From Microseira wollei NIES-4236 (GTDB lineage: Bacteria; Cyanobacteriota; Cyanobacteriia; Cyanobacteriales; Aerosakkonemataceae), in NCBI RefSeq assembly GCF_020521235.1, contig NZ_BLAY01000052.1, positions 1-56,133 on the forward strand: a stretch of 56,133 nt of DNA. Direction: 5' to 3'. Both the position numbers and the translations under genes were made by a program. Below the pieces are notes generated by a model. The model saw only the letters and a list, made by a program, of their open reading frames with translations, did no database searches and was not told where the DNA came from. This document shows positions 8,383 to 16,630 of the stretch, in pieces (the first letter of the stretch is position 1; every line of letters begins with the position of its first letter).

Positions 8383-9456
8383 ATGAACTTCTGTAGCGAT
8401 AACGTCACAGGCATCTCACCGGAAATTATAGCAGCATTAATTGCCGCCAACTCAGGCGCGGCGATGCCTTATGGAAACGACGAATATACGGCACGACTGC
8501 AAACTAAATTTTCCCAATTATTCGAGACAGAGGTAACGGTTTTTCCCGTGGCAACTGGATCGGCGGCGAATGCGATCGCACTTTCCGTCATCACACCTTC
8601 TTATGGTGCAATATACTGTCACGCCGACTCCCATATCAACCTCGATGAATGCGGCGCACCCGAATTCTATACAGGTGGCGCAAAATTAGTTTCCCTTCCC
8701 GGAGAAAGCGGCAAAATAACTGCCGCCGACTTGGATATAAAACTAAAAAAAGCCGGTGCTGGCGTCGTGCATCACGTCCAACCTGCTGCTGTTAGTTTAA
8801 CCCAAGCAACCGAGGCGGGAACTGTTTATACTCCCGATGAAATTCGCGCCATTTCTGAAGTAACTCGCGCCCACAATTTAACCTTACATATGGATGGCGC
8901 GCGCTTTGCCAATGCAGTTGTAAGTTTGGGTTGTACTCCTGCCGATATTACTTGGCGTGCCGGTGTGGATATCCTATCTTTTGGCGCCACTAAAAACGGC
9001 GCAATGGCAGCAGAAGCGGCGGTCTTTTTTAACCGCAATTTAGCCGAAACATTTCACTTCCGGCGCAAGCGTGGCGGACATTTATTCTCGAAAATGCGTT
9101 TCTTATCGGCGCAGTTAGAAGCTTACATTACAGATAATTTATGGCGGCAAAATGCTATTCATGCTAACAAAATGGCTGCTAAATTAGCAGATGGATTAAC
9201 TTCTATACCAGGAGTAAAGTTACTTCATCCCGTTCAAGCTAATGAAATTTTCGCGGAATTGCCAGAAGCAGTAATTCAAGGATTGTATGATGAGGGTTTT
9301 CAATTTTATCGCTGGGAAGGAGAAGGTTCGACCATTGTGCGTTTAGTGACTGCTTTTAATACAAAGGAAGAAGATGTAGTGGCATTTATAGAAACTGCGA
9401 AAAGATATTCGATTCCCGCTTATTCTCCGGGAATGGGGAAATTGACTGGTGTTTGA
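8383..9456 (+). CDS. ltaE: Low-specificity L-threonine aldolase family protein
   Basis: A 357-residue fold-type I PLP enzyme. The opening NFCSDNVTGISPEII and PYGNDEYTARLQ are the threonine aldolase signature; HMDGARFANA (about 169-178) is the cofactor-ring-binding region; the PLP lysine is in DILSFGATKNGAMAAEA (about residue 206). The reaction is reversible cleavage of L-threonine or L-allo-threonine to glycine and acetaldehyde; related enzymes act on beta-hydroxy amino acids generally. Length matches the family. The gene is preceded by a heptamer repeat array rather than a normal leader, so its expression may depend on the upstream gene. A role in glycine metabolism is the simplest reading. 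Confidence 0.88.
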   Translation: MNFCSDNVTGISPEIIAALIAANSGAAMPYGNDEYTARLQTKFSQLFETEVTVFPVATGSAANAIALSVITPSYGAIYCHADSHINLDECGAPEFYTGGAKLVSLPGESGKITAADLDIKLKKAGAGVVHHVQPAAVSLTQATEAGTVYTPDEIRAISEVTRAHNLTLHMDGARFANAVVSLGCTPADITWRAGVDILSFGATKNGAMAAEAAVFFNRNLAETFHFRRKRGGHLFSKMRFLSAQLEAYITDNLWRQNAIHANKMAAKLADGLTSIPGVKLLHPVQANEIFAELPEAVIQGLYDEGFQFYRWEGEGSTIVRLVTAFNTKEEDVVAFIETAKRYSIPAYSPGMGKLTGV

Positions 9457-9526
9457 GGTAGGCAATCGCTTTTCTCGCTCTCAACCAACAGGACTGGAAA
9501 AACACGGGCAAAGCGATCGCCGTAGT

Positions 9527-10036
9527 TTATTGTTGATTCATTGTTTTAGCGCGAAGGATCAAATCAATTAATTTCTCTCTATCCCAAAGCTCCACTCCAT
9601 TTGGACGGGCTAAAGCATAAGCACTTGAAGTAAATTTACTATTAGTAATGACTATGGCGTTGTTAGCTCCATAGTATTTAATTGCACCTACTACTTCTTG
9701 AACTGCTGCGCTGCCAACTGTCTTTTTATATCTTTTTGCCTGAACTACTGTTTTATTACCCTGATTGATTAAAATTAAGTCGGCTCCAAAATCGTTAGAC
9801 TTTGGGGTTGTTTTGACAACATAACCGAGCCTTTTAAAACAAATAGACAGAAATTCTTCAAATTCTTCCCCAGTCATCTTGTCAATTTGACCAACAAGCT
9901 GACCGAGTTCCTTTCTGTCTAGAGTTCCTTGTCCGAGGATGATGTCTTTAAAGGTATCGAGTAAAGTTTTTTGGATTTCTTTGATAGCCTCTTTGACTAT
10001 ATTTTTAGCAGCCTTTTGCAGAAAGCGTGGTACCAT
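9527..10036 (-). CDS. Mrr-type restriction endonuclease-like protein
   Basis: A 169-residue protein with a C-terminal PD-(D/E)xK nuclease domain of the Mrr type. FEEFLSICFKRLGYVVKTT is the lead helix, GADLILINQGNK holds the catalytic Asp, VVQAKRYK is the QxK motif that replaces ExK, and AIVITNSKFTSSAYALA is typical of Mrr_cat. The N-terminal ~50 residues are helical (KAAKNIVKEAIKEIQKTLLD). Mrr-like proteins cut methylated or otherwise recognised DNA, or are solitary nucleases in defence. No methylase or partner is next to it. Transcribed on the minus strand alone; convergent with the aldolase gene. Confidence 0.8.
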   Translation of the reverse strand: MVPRFLQKAAKNIVKEAIKEIQKTLLDTFKDIILGQGTLDRKELGQLVGQIDKMTGEEFEEFLSICFKRLGYVVKTTPKSNDFGADLILINQGNKTVVQAKRYKKTVGSAAVQEVVGAIKYYGANNAIVITNSKFTSSAYALARPNGVELWDREKLIDLILRAKTMNQQ

Positions 10037-10120
10037 TGGTAATTTTTCCTATTTTTCTAACATTTAACTAATGCAGGACTGACGCAGTGATACTAAATAT
10101 GGTTGCTTGGTGCCCTTTTT

Positions 10121-10234
10121 TTAACTCACATCTTGCACCTTGAGGCAGCAGCCCACAGGATCTCGTTCCCAGGTTGAACCTGGGAACGAGATCCTGGAGG
10201 CAGAGCCTCCCGTGGTGCAAGATGTAAGTTTAAG
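10121..10234. mobile_element. Inverted-repeat element with GGGAACGAG palindrome, copy 1
   Basis: Ends TTAACTCACATCTTGCACC and GGTGCAAGATGTAAGTTTAA are inverted repeats. The core CTCGTTCCCAGG-TTGAA-CCTGGGAACGAG is a perfect hairpin, followed by a second GGAGGC-AGA-GCCTCC hairpin. A shorter copy is at 42074-42150. No coding capacity. Confidence 0.7.
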
Positions 10235-10386
10235 ATACTTAACTCACACCGAAAGATATAACGGTGTTTTTACTGAGTTTTTACGCAATCGCCACACTAC
10301 CGCTAAGACTTGCTTGCGATCGCCTAAAAACTCAACTTGTCCGCTGGACTGGGTACTATAGCCGTGCAAAGACTGAAAAACACGAA

Positions 10387-10413
10387 CCGCCCCAGGATTG
10401 GGGCGGTTTTTTT
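10387..10413 (+). terminator. Strong intrinsic terminator without an obvious upstream gene
   Basis: CCGCCCC-AGGATT-GGGGCGG followed by seven T. On the plus strand there is no convincing gene in the preceding 1 kb; a short untranslated RNA from the 10240-10380 gap is possible. In the reverse direction it could serve the ribbon-helix-helix gene, but the T run is less immediate. Confidence 0.75.
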
Positions 10414-10469
10414 AGGGGATGGGAGAGCGTAAGCTCCCCATCGCTGCTAGACGCTGCGCTATACGCGCT

Positions 10470-10748
10470 CTAGCCACCTTTATCCCCATTATCCTTCTCG
10501 CTGACCTGCTCGCTGACCTCGCCTGGTGAGTCCTCGCTGACCGGGCGTGCTGAGTCAGTTTCTTTTTGCGTCAGCCACTGATCGATCAGTGCGGTGACGA
10601 CCTCACTCATCGGCTTTTCTTCAGCCGTGCAGGCCAGTTTGAATTTTCGTTTTAGCTCTTTGTTGATATAAAGGCTCAACTCTGTGCTTCCTTGTGGAAT
10701 CTTTTTAGCCACTGTCTCTTCCATACGCGCATACTTGCATTGTCGCAT
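10470..10748 (-). CDS. Ribbon-helix-helix-like small protein
   Basis: 92 residues; the ATG at 10724 (MEETVAKK) is an equally good start, as neither site has a clear Shine-Dalgarno. STELSLYINKELKRKFKLACTAEE and PMSEVVTALIDQWL fit a strand-helix-helix (CopG/RHH) DNA-binding domain, as in plasmid copy-control and antitoxin proteins. The C-terminal third is low-complexity and acidic (SEDSPGEVSEQVSEKDNGDKGG). No toxin gene is adjacent on the same strand. It is divergent from the gene at 10923, with a 174 bp gap that could hold a shared control region. Function as a DNA-binding regulator is inferred from fold only. Confidence 0.6.
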   Translation of the reverse strand: MRQCKYARMEETVAKKIPQGSTELSLYINKELKRKFKLACTAEEKPMSEVVTALIDQWLTQKETDSARPVSEDSPGEVSEQVSEKDNGDKGG

Positions 10749-10922
10749 CTGATTTACACTTAGCTACTGCGACCACGTATTGGACGATTGCGCGCTAGGT
10801 CTATCCTATTTCGCAGACTTGTGGTAGAGTTTGCATTAACCAAATAGTGCGCCGCATCGCTGGTGTAGCAGACCAACGATACGACGACTTCCCCCTATCA
10901 GGACTAGGAGGCTCATTTTATC

Positions 10923-11195
10923 ATGGCAGAAATTGGCAAATTAAAATGCTTTCTTCCGTTGGAAATTCTGACTGCAACACCCTTTGCAGACAGTTTGCCT
11001 GGTCATAGCAACGGCAGCTTTGAACAAGTGAAGGTTCTAGTCATTGGATCTCGCTATGGGGTCACTTTGACTATCCACACCCTGCACGTGTTACGTTTTG
11101 CTGATGTTGGTCAATGGAGTCGGCTGCTACCTGCGCCTACTCCAGGCGAAGTGATGAGCATTTTGATCCGGAGGATTGCTGGTCCCACTGTCTAG
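10923..11195 (+). CDS. Small protein of unknown function
   Basis: A 90-residue protein that I do not recognise. It is supported by an excellent Shine-Dalgarno (AGGAGG about 13-18 bp before the ATG) and a normal amino-acid composition. KVLVIGSRYGVTLTIHTLHVLRFADVGQWSRLLP suggests beta strands followed by a helix; PTPGEVMSILIRRI is near the C terminus. No signal peptide, membrane span or metal-binding cysteines. The ~170 bp upstream region separates it from the divergent RHH-like gene. The decayed IscB element begins within ~60 bp downstream. Confidence 0.6.
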   Translation: MAEIGKLKCFLPLEILTATPFADSLPGHSNGSFEQVKVLVIGSRYGVTLTIHTLHVLRFADVGQWSRLLPAPTPGEVMSILIRRIAGPTV

Positions 11196-11244
11196 GCAGA
11201 AACCCGGTTTCCAAGTACAACACGCCATTTCTTTGTAGATTGGT

Positions 11245-11510
11245 TTGAGTCAGCACCCCCGGCTGAAGCACGGGGGCTTCTGGCGCCTAACTTCAGGTAG
11301 CTGACCAGCCTAAGCCCTTGGGCTACGTTCTTCGCTGTGAGTTTAAGTTCCTACCTTGGGTTGCGTAGCTAGACCCACGCCCTAGAACCAAAACGTTAAA
11401 CATCTTTAAGGGGTTTAAGGAAGTGCGTTTTGGAAAGTACCGACTCTGAACATTGGCGTTCGCGCAGCGTGCCGGAGGCATTAGCTAACGTTACGAGAAA
11501 TCAGGAGAGA
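11245..11510 (+). ncRNA. Candidate HEARO / omega RNA of the IscB element
   Basis: The ~270 bp upstream of the IscB frame are non-coding but strongly structured: CCCCCG-GCTGAAGCA-CGGGGG, AGCCCTTGGGCT, and GGGTTGCG-with-later-CGCCC pairings. IscB proteins are known to be encoded just downstream of a long structured guide RNA (HEARO, omega RNA). Position and structure fit; exact ends are not determined. A 27 bp dispersed repeat (11455-11481) interrupts its 3' part, so the RNA is probably inactive. Confidence 0.6.
11455..11481. mobile_element. Short dispersed repeat (~27 bp), second copy
   Basis: 26 of 27 bp identical to the insertion in the NACHT gene at 2130-2156 (T to C at one position). Flanked by CATT and TAGC. 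It lies between the structured RNA region and the IscB reading frame. Confidence 0.75.
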
Positions 11511-11517
11511 CGCAACA

Positions 11518-12796
11518 ATGTCTAACTTTGTTCTGGTTCTAGATCCCAACCGAAAACCACTCAACCCCTGTACTCCAGGAGTTGCCAGAGGTTTACTCAA
11601 ATCAGGGAAAGCTTGATTGTTTCGAATGTTTCTGTTCACGATTATCTTGAATAAAACTGTTGATGATACTCCCCAATCAATGCAACTGAAACTAGACCCT
11701 GGTTCAAAGACCACAGGGATAGCCTTACTTCAAGGAGAAAAAGTTGTTTGGGGGGCAGAACTTACGCATCGTGGACAACAGATTAAGAATGCTCTTGAGG
11801 CACGAAGCTTGTTAAGAAGAGGAAGGAGAAATCGCAAGACTCGCTATCGTCAACCGCGATTTTTGAACCGTACTCGTAAGTCAGGCTGGTTAGCCCCCAG
11901 TCTTCAACATCGGGTTGAAACAATTTTGACTTGGGTTAATCGGTTGCGTCGTTATGCCCCAATTACAGGCAGATCTCAAGAACTTGTTCGATTTGATTTG
12001 CAGCAAATGGAAAACCCAGAAATAGCAGGCGTTGAGTACCAGCCAGCAAGGCTGCTTGTTTGGCTACGAAGTAGGTGAATATTTATTAGCTAAATGCGAG
12101 CGGAAATGTGCTTATTGTGGTGAGGAAAATGTACCGCTACAAGTCGAGCATATTCACCCCAAATCTAAGGGAGGAACAAACAGAATTACCAACCTATGCC
12201 TAGCTTGCTCACCCTGCAACATCAAGAAAGGCACTCAAAGCATTGAGGTATTTCTTCAGAAAAAGCCTGAGATTTTAAAGCAAATTTTGGCTCAAGCTAA
12301 GCGTCCATTAAAAGATGCAGCAGCAGTCAATTCAACCCGCTGGGCATTGTTTCAGAGGCTCAAACAAACTGGCTTGCCTGTTGAGGCAGGTAGTGGTGGA
12401 AGAACCAAGTATAACCGATGTCGCTTGGAGTTAGCGAAGCAGCACTATATTGATGCGGCTTGTGTTGGGAAAGTTGAGCAGTTAACGGTTTTAACTCAAC
12501 GATCGCTACTAATCAAAGCTACAGGGCATGGTAATCGCCAGATCTGTGGCACGGATAGATACGGCTTCCCCTATCGTCATCGGTCTAGAATCCAAATTCA
12601 CAAAGGGTTTCAAACTGGCGACATTGTTAAAGCTGTGGTCAGCAACGGTAAGAAAATCGGCACTTATGTTGGTCGTGTTTTGTGTCGAGCCAGTGGCAGT
12701 TTCGATATTGCAACCAAGTCAGGACGAGTGGCTGGTATAAGTCACAAATATTGCAAGTCAATTCACAAAAAAGACGGTTATACTTATGCGGCATGA
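11518..12796 (+). pseudogene. iscB: IscB (RNA-guided nuclease, Cas9 ancestor family), decayed
   Basis: Three blocks in two frames reconstruct one IscB. Block 1 starts at ATG 11518 (SD-like CAGGAGA) with the PLMP domain, NRKPLNPCTPGVARGLLKSGKA, then an in-frame TGA at 11614. Block 2 continues in frame: RuvC-I KLDPGSKTTGIAL, the arginine-rich bridge helix RRGRRNRKTRYRQPRF, RuvC-II IAGVEYQ. A CAGC duplication (12040-12047) then shifts the frame by +1. Block 3: GCLFGYEVGEYLL, HNH domain CAYCGEE, VEHIHPKSKGG, NLCLACSPCNIKKG, and RuvC-III HYIDAACVG. Restored length would be about 425 residues, normal for the family. IscB cuts DNA guided by omega RNA within IS200/IS605-like elements. No tnpA is present. 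With one nonsense and one frameshift mutation it is presumably dead. Confidence 0.88.
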
Positions 12797-13042
12797 ATTT
12801 TCACGGCGGTTAAAACCGCTCGTGTCTTATTTCATCCCCCGGTTAAAACTCGGTTGCTCTCCAACTCCCGGAGGTTTTAGGTGAAGCGCAACCCAAATTT
12901 TGCGTTGGGTTTCGTACCTCAACCCAACCTACAAAATAGTCCATTTTTCGGTTTGGCGAAGGTATTTACAGCAGAAACCGGGTTTCTTTGCACGCAATCT
13001 ACGCAAACGCCTGTTTCTCCCATCAACCAGTGAGGAAATACC
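12797..13042. other. Gene-free gap between IscB and the duplicated small-gene module
   Basis: Contains the end of the IscB element (hairpin GGCGGTTAAAACCGC and a GGTTAAAACT-type repeat), a GCAACCCAAATTTTGCGTTGGGTT hairpin written here as arms AACCCAA and TTGGGTT, and a GCAGAAACCGGGTTTCTTTGC repeat arm GAAACCGGGTTTC. The last ~30 bp before 13043 are duplicated upstream of 13622. Confidence 0.5.
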
Positions 13043-13261
13043 ATGACCAACGGTAACCAACCCAACGGCGACACGCCTCAACCAGATCGGATAGATACAT
13101 TAGAGGGTTTCGTTGAAGCTTTAGATATATCGATCGAAAATTTGGAAAGCAGAGCTGATTCGAGTGAAGATGAAATTGCCCAGCTGAAACAGCGGGTAAC
13201 AGAGTTAGAAAAGCAAGCTTATGGAGATGAAGATGACTGGAAAAAAATGTCTATCACCTGA
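13043..13261 (+). CDS. Small coiled-coil protein, module copy 1, gene A
   Basis: 72 residues. A polar N terminus (NGNQPNGDTPQPDR) leads into IDTLEGFVEALDISIENLE and a heptad-like coiled coil, IAQLKQRVTELEKQA. It is a clear paralogue of the product of 13622-13858. The homologous stop codon TGA is TGG here, so the frame runs on to DDWKKMSIT and overlaps the next gene by about 29 bp from its likely start. SD-like GTGAGGA precedes the ATG. Family not recognised; a small structural or partner-binding protein paired with gene B is all I can infer. Arranged as a translationally coupled pair. Confidence 0.7.
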   Translation: MTNGNQPNGDTPQPDRIDTLEGFVEALDISIENLESRADSSEDEIAQLKQRVTELEKQAYGDEDDWKKMSIT

Positions 13262-13514
13262 GCGCACCGCGCAGCGCCTTGCAAAAACCGAAGAAAGGAC
13301 AAAAGCTTCTAAGGAGCGTAGGGAGAAACTTAACACCGAATTCGCTCTCTCGCGCAACCTTCGCTCTCCCCTGCTGGATTTCGTTGACGATTTGGTGCAT
13401 CGTCCTCCCAATACCGAACAGATGCGCCAACTCAAGGAACTGCTATTACAAGAACAGCAAAGCATAGCTCAACTGATTACCCTAATCGATCGGTATTTGG
13501 ATAGCGATCGCTAA
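13233..13514 (+). CDS. Small charged helical protein, module copy 1, gene B
   Basis: About 93 residues from ATG 13233, chosen because its paralogue starts at the homologous ATGACTG; an ATG at 13221 is also in frame. Basic helical N terminus (RTAQRLAKTEERTKASKERREK), then a block almost identical to copy 2: SRNLRSPLLDFVDDLVHRPP, NTEQMRQLKELL, and the C terminus LITLIDRYLDSDR, whose last codons contain the HIP1 site GCGATCGC. Unknown function. Conservation is concentrated in the C-terminal 60 residues, so that part is the likely functional unit, while the N-terminal helix is free to vary. Confidence 0.7.
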   Translation: MTGKKCLSPERTAQRLAKTEERTKASKERREKLNTEFALSRNLRSPLLDFVDDLVHRPPNTEQMRQLKELLLQEQQSIAQLITLIDRYLDSDR

Positions 13515-13621
13515 GAGTAACACCAGATGCTTTCCGCGAGTGCTAGGGGTGTGCATATCGCTTACCTACATGAGTTGCAAGACTTGCGATCGCCTGTTTC
13601 TCCCATCAAGGAGGAAAATCA

Positions 13622-13858
13622 ATGACCAATGGAAGCAACGGTAACCAACCCAACGGCGACACGCCTCAACCAGATCGGATGGATACGTTAGAGGGTTTCG
13701 TTGAAGCTTTGGATATATCTGTTGACATTCTGGAAAACAGAACCGACGATCTAGAGGACAAAACTAACTCTCTTGAAGCTCAAGTTGGCAGATTGACTGA
13801 GGAAATAAACGAGTTAAAACGGCAACTAAGAGAAATTCGCAAACAGGAAGATGACTGA
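13622..13858 (+). CDS. Small coiled-coil protein, module copy 2, gene A
   Basis: 78 residues, paralogue of 13043-13261. Same N-terminal NGNQPNGDTPQPDRMDTLEG and FVEALDIS, then a longer coiled coil (DDLEDKTNSLEAQVGRLTEE, INELKRQLREI). A good SD, AAGGAGG, lies about 8 bp before the ATG. Its stop TGA overlaps the next start (ATGACTGA, 8 bp from ATG to the end of TGA), the typical geometry for translational coupling. Four extra residues (SNG and one more) near the N terminus compared with copy 1. Likely forms a complex with the partner encoded downstream. Confidence 0.72.
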   Translation: MTNGSNGNQPNGDTPQPDRMDTLEGFVEALDISVDILENRTDDLEDKTNSLEAQVGRLTEEINELKRQLREIRKQEDD

Positions 13859-14168
13859 AGAAGAAAAATGTCAAAGACTCAAACTTCTCACCGAAAGGCG
13901 TCTCGCAAAAGCCAAGCAACAGCAAGAAAAAGCCATCTTAATGAAGGAGAGATTTGAGGTTACCAAGCAGCGCTGGGAAATACTTAACACCGAAAATGCT
14001 CTCTCGCGCAACCTGAGATCTCCTTTGCTGGACTTCGTTGACGATTTGGTGCATCGCCCTCCTAATACCGAACAGATGCGTCAGATGAAGGAATTGCTGT
14101 TAGAAGAACACCAAGCAATCGCTCAACTCATTACCCTAATCGATCGGTATTTGGATAGCGATCGCTAA
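13851..14168 (+). CDS. Small charged helical protein, module copy 2, gene B
   Basis: 105 residues, paralogue of 13233-13514. The N terminus is a strongly basic/acidic helix (EEEKCQRLKLLTERRLAKAK). The C-terminal 60 residues are nearly identical to copy 1, with NLRSPLLDFVDDLVHRPP and LITLIDRYLDSDR. DNA identity continues past the stop codon (TAAGAGTAACAC in both), showing that the duplication unit includes the 3' flank. Function unknown. No transmembrane segments or known catalytic motifs. Confidence 0.72.
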   Translation: MTEEEKCQRLKLLTERRLAKAKQQQEKAILMKERFEVTKQRWEILNTENALSRNLRSPLLDFVDDLVHRPPNTEQMRQMKELLLEEHQAIAQLITLIDRYLDSDR

Positions 14169-14183
14169 GAGTAACACAACATG

Positions 14184-14243
14184 GTAGGGGCACGGCAAGA
14201 GAAAACCTTTGAGCTGACGACAAAACTTACTCATGTTCCCTAC
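14184..14243. repeat. GTAGGGGCACGGCA-type inverted repeat, degenerate
   Basis: GTAGGGGCACGGCA at the left and GTTCCCTAC at the right. Same family as the repeats at 1-225, 16631-16693 and 54773-54912. Lies between the convergent small-protein and topoisomerase genes. Confidence 0.6.
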
Positions 14244-14272
14244 TACCCCCGATTGATTTGACTGACATCAGT

Positions 14273-16447
14273 TCATTTAGGTAGTTTCAACTCCCCAAAT
14301 TTAGGCGACCACCAGTTGCCTTGCTTCGTTTTAAAGAATGCTACATCTTTACACTTACTCGGTCTAGTTTTGGGATTACAACATCGCAACATCACCTTTG
14401 CTTGACCGTCTTTACTATACTCGTAACGTTCCAGAGGATTGTGACAAACCGGGCAAGAATACTCGCTAAGCGATTTAGGACTAGATCCAGATTTCCCCTC
14501 GGATAATGGTAGTTCGTAATTCCCACTTTTAACATTTAAAAACATCACCGTTCCACAACCGCCTGTCTGGCGATCGCAGCTGAGGAAATGGTCGGCTTTT
14601 AGCTTTTGAGACTTGGAGGAAACTTTGGTCATTTGACACCCGCAGTTGGGACATTGAATATCTGCTTGCTTTTGGGAAGATGGTGCTGAACCTTTTCCAC
14701 GATTTTGATTAGGTAAGCTGCGTTTTACCTTGGCAACTTCTCCCACAGCTTTTGCTAAAGCTGGGGCAAAATAATCGCGGTTCCAACTGGTTAGATAGCG
14801 CTCCCAGTTGAGTTTTCCTTGTGCGATAGCATCTAATTCCTGCTCCATCTTGGCAGTAAATTCCGCTGCAATTAAGTCCGGTAAAACCTGCGCTAAAAAA
14901 GCATCCAACTCCATCCCTAATTGAGTCGGTTGCAATTTACCCTTAACTAATTCCACATATTGACGATCTTTTAAAGTCTTAATTGTGGGAGAATAAGTAC
15001 TAGGTCTACCGATGCCTTTACGCTCCATCAACTGCACTAATTTAGGTTCGGTATAGCGAGGCGGTGGCTGGGTTTGTTTCTTCTCGGATGCTGCTTGTTT
15101 AAGATTTACCACCTGTCCTTGCTGCACGTTTGGTAACTCGCTATCATCGCTGATATTGTTCCAATAAACGGTATAACCGGGAAAGATTAAAACTTGTCCC
15201 CTAGCTTCCCAAAACGCCGTTCCAGATTGGGTAATAATTCTAGTTTTCGCGACTTGTGCTGCACGACATTGGGAAGCGACGGTACGATTCCAAATCAATT
15301 GATAAAGATTAGCTTCGTCCCCATTCACCCGCGAGGAAAGTTGCTCTGGTGTGAGATACACATCCGTCGGACGAATCGCTTCGTGCGCTTCCTGTGCGCC
15401 AGCTTTAGAACGATGTCTGGTTACTTTAGCGGGTACGTTATCTGGGTCGTTTTGCTCTAAATACTGACGCACCGCAGCGCAAAATTGGTCAGATAACATT
15501 ACCGAGTCGGTTCGCATGTAGGTAATATAACCCGCCTCGAACAAAGATTGGGCGACCTTCATCGTAAATTCTGGGGCAAAGCGCAATTTTGCTCCCGCCG
15601 CTTGCTGCAAGCTAGAAGTCGTAAATGGTGCAGGTGGCGATTGGTTTATCGTCTTCTTTTCAACTTGAACGATTTGATGCGGATTCGATTTAGCGATCGC
15701 AACCAAGCGATCTGCTTCCGCTTGGGAAGTTACCCAGTCTGATTCCGGTAAGACATCGGTTTTAGTCGCTGCATCATCGGGTTCTGAGGATGTTTCATCT
15801 TTCTTTTCGTTCCCTTTTGCCCGATAAAAAGCTTTAAATCCTTCTACATATTCAACCCAAACCGACCAGTAATCTTGAGGGACGAACGTAATAATTTCTG
15901 TTTCTCTTTGGCACAGTAAATGCAGGGTAGCACTTTGCACCCTTCCCATTGATTTTGCACCATTATTCAGCGCCCATACTAAATGCTTGCTGCCTTTATA
16001 TCCGACCAATTTATCTAAACAATCTCTAGCACGTCCGGCAGCGATTAAATTTTGGTCGAGGGTTTTTGGATTGGCAAGCGCTGCCATGACGGCAGGTTTG
16101 CTAATCTCGTTGTAAGTGATGCGAAAAGGTTGGTTTAATCGCAATTCTTGCGCTAAGTGCCAACCAATAGTTTCCCCTTCCCGGTCGGGGTCGGTGGCGA
16201 TGTAAACTTCTGTTACTTGCTGGACAACTTGCCGCAGTTCCTTGAGGATAGAACGAGCGCGATCGCTTCTGGGAGTGTAGCGACAGTGAATGCGATCGCC
16301 CTCTAAATCAAACCCTAAAGCATCTTCCCCATCGTCAGCTAACTCTCGAATATGACCCATGCTAGCTTTGACAATCCAACCTGTTCCGAGAATTTGGCCT
16401 AACTTTTTTAATTTACCGGGAGATTCGATTAGTAAGAGCTTTGTCAT
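14273..16447 (-). CDS. topA: Type IA DNA topoisomerase (TopA-like)
   Basis: 724 residues. TOPRIM domain at the N terminus: KLLLIESPGKLKK with the catalytic Glu, and DPDREGETIGWHLA. Active-site tyrosine in GYITYMRTDS near residue 309. GRPSTYSPTIKTLKDRQYVE is the domain IV/II junction signature. The C terminus carries two zinc-binding segments, CPNCGCQM...C...C and CPVCHNPL...CC...C. It relaxes negative supercoils by cutting one DNA strand. It is shorter than the usual ~880-residue cyanobacterial TopA, so it may be the accessory paralogue; the main copy would then be elsewhere. Single gene on the minus strand. Confidence 0.88.
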   Translation of the reverse strand: MTKLLLIESPGKLKKLGQILGTGWIVKASMGHIRELADDGEDALGFDLEGDRIHCRYTPRSDRARSILKELRQVVQQVTEVYIATDPDREGETIGWHLAQELRLNQPFRITYNEISKPAVMAALANPKTLDQNLIAAGRARDCLDKLVGYKGSKHLVWALNNGAKSMGRVQSATLHLLCQRETEIITFVPQDYWSVWVEYVEGFKAFYRAKGNEKKDETSSEPDDAATKTDVLPESDWVTSQAEADRLVAIAKSNPHQIVQVEKKTINQSPPAPFTTSSLQQAAGAKLRFAPEFTMKVAQSLFEAGYITYMRTDSVMLSDQFCAAVRQYLEQNDPDNVPAKVTRHRSKAGAQEAHEAIRPTDVYLTPEQLSSRVNGDEANLYQLIWNRTVASQCRAAQVAKTRIITQSGTAFWEARGQVLIFPGYTVYWNNISDDSELPNVQQGQVVNLKQAASEKKQTQPPPRYTEPKLVQLMERKGIGRPSTYSPTIKTLKDRQYVELVKGKLQPTQLGMELDAFLAQVLPDLIAAEFTAKMEQELDAIAQGKLNWERYLTSWNRDYFAPALAKAVGEVAKVKRSLPNQNRGKGSAPSSQKQADIQCPNCGCQMTKVSSKSQKLKADHFLSCDRQTGGCGTVMFLNVKSGNYELPLSEGKSGSSPKSLSEYSCPVCHNPLERYEYSKDGQAKVMLRCCNPKTRPSKCKDVAFFKTKQGNWWSPKFGELKLPK

Positions 16448-16500
16448 ATTGCCTGCATTAACTTAATTTTAAATCCCTCGTCAATGCTGGAAACATTTTA

Positions 16501-16611
16501 CAGCGGATTGCAGGCGCATGAGGTACACCTGAGTTTGTATAGCGGCTGCCATTTTTGCTGCCGCTATACAAACTCAGCCTTTTGGCTTTCCTTCACTCGC
16601 TTGCTCCGCTG
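16501..16611. mobile_element. MITE (IS630/Tc1-like), copy 4
   Basis: 111 bp, ends CAGCGGATTGCAGG and TTGCTCCGCTG, flanked by TA at 16499-16500 and 16612-16613. The inner palindrome is a TATAGCGGCTGCC variant (TATA instead of GTGTA), shared with the copy at 18032. Confidence 0.87.
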
Positions 16612-16630
16612 TAATATAAAATACGCAGCC

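Noticed and set aside
10140-10473. Two overlapping plus-strand open frames of ~70 residues
   Set aside because: They lie in a palindromic element and across a terminator, without SD or recognisable domains.
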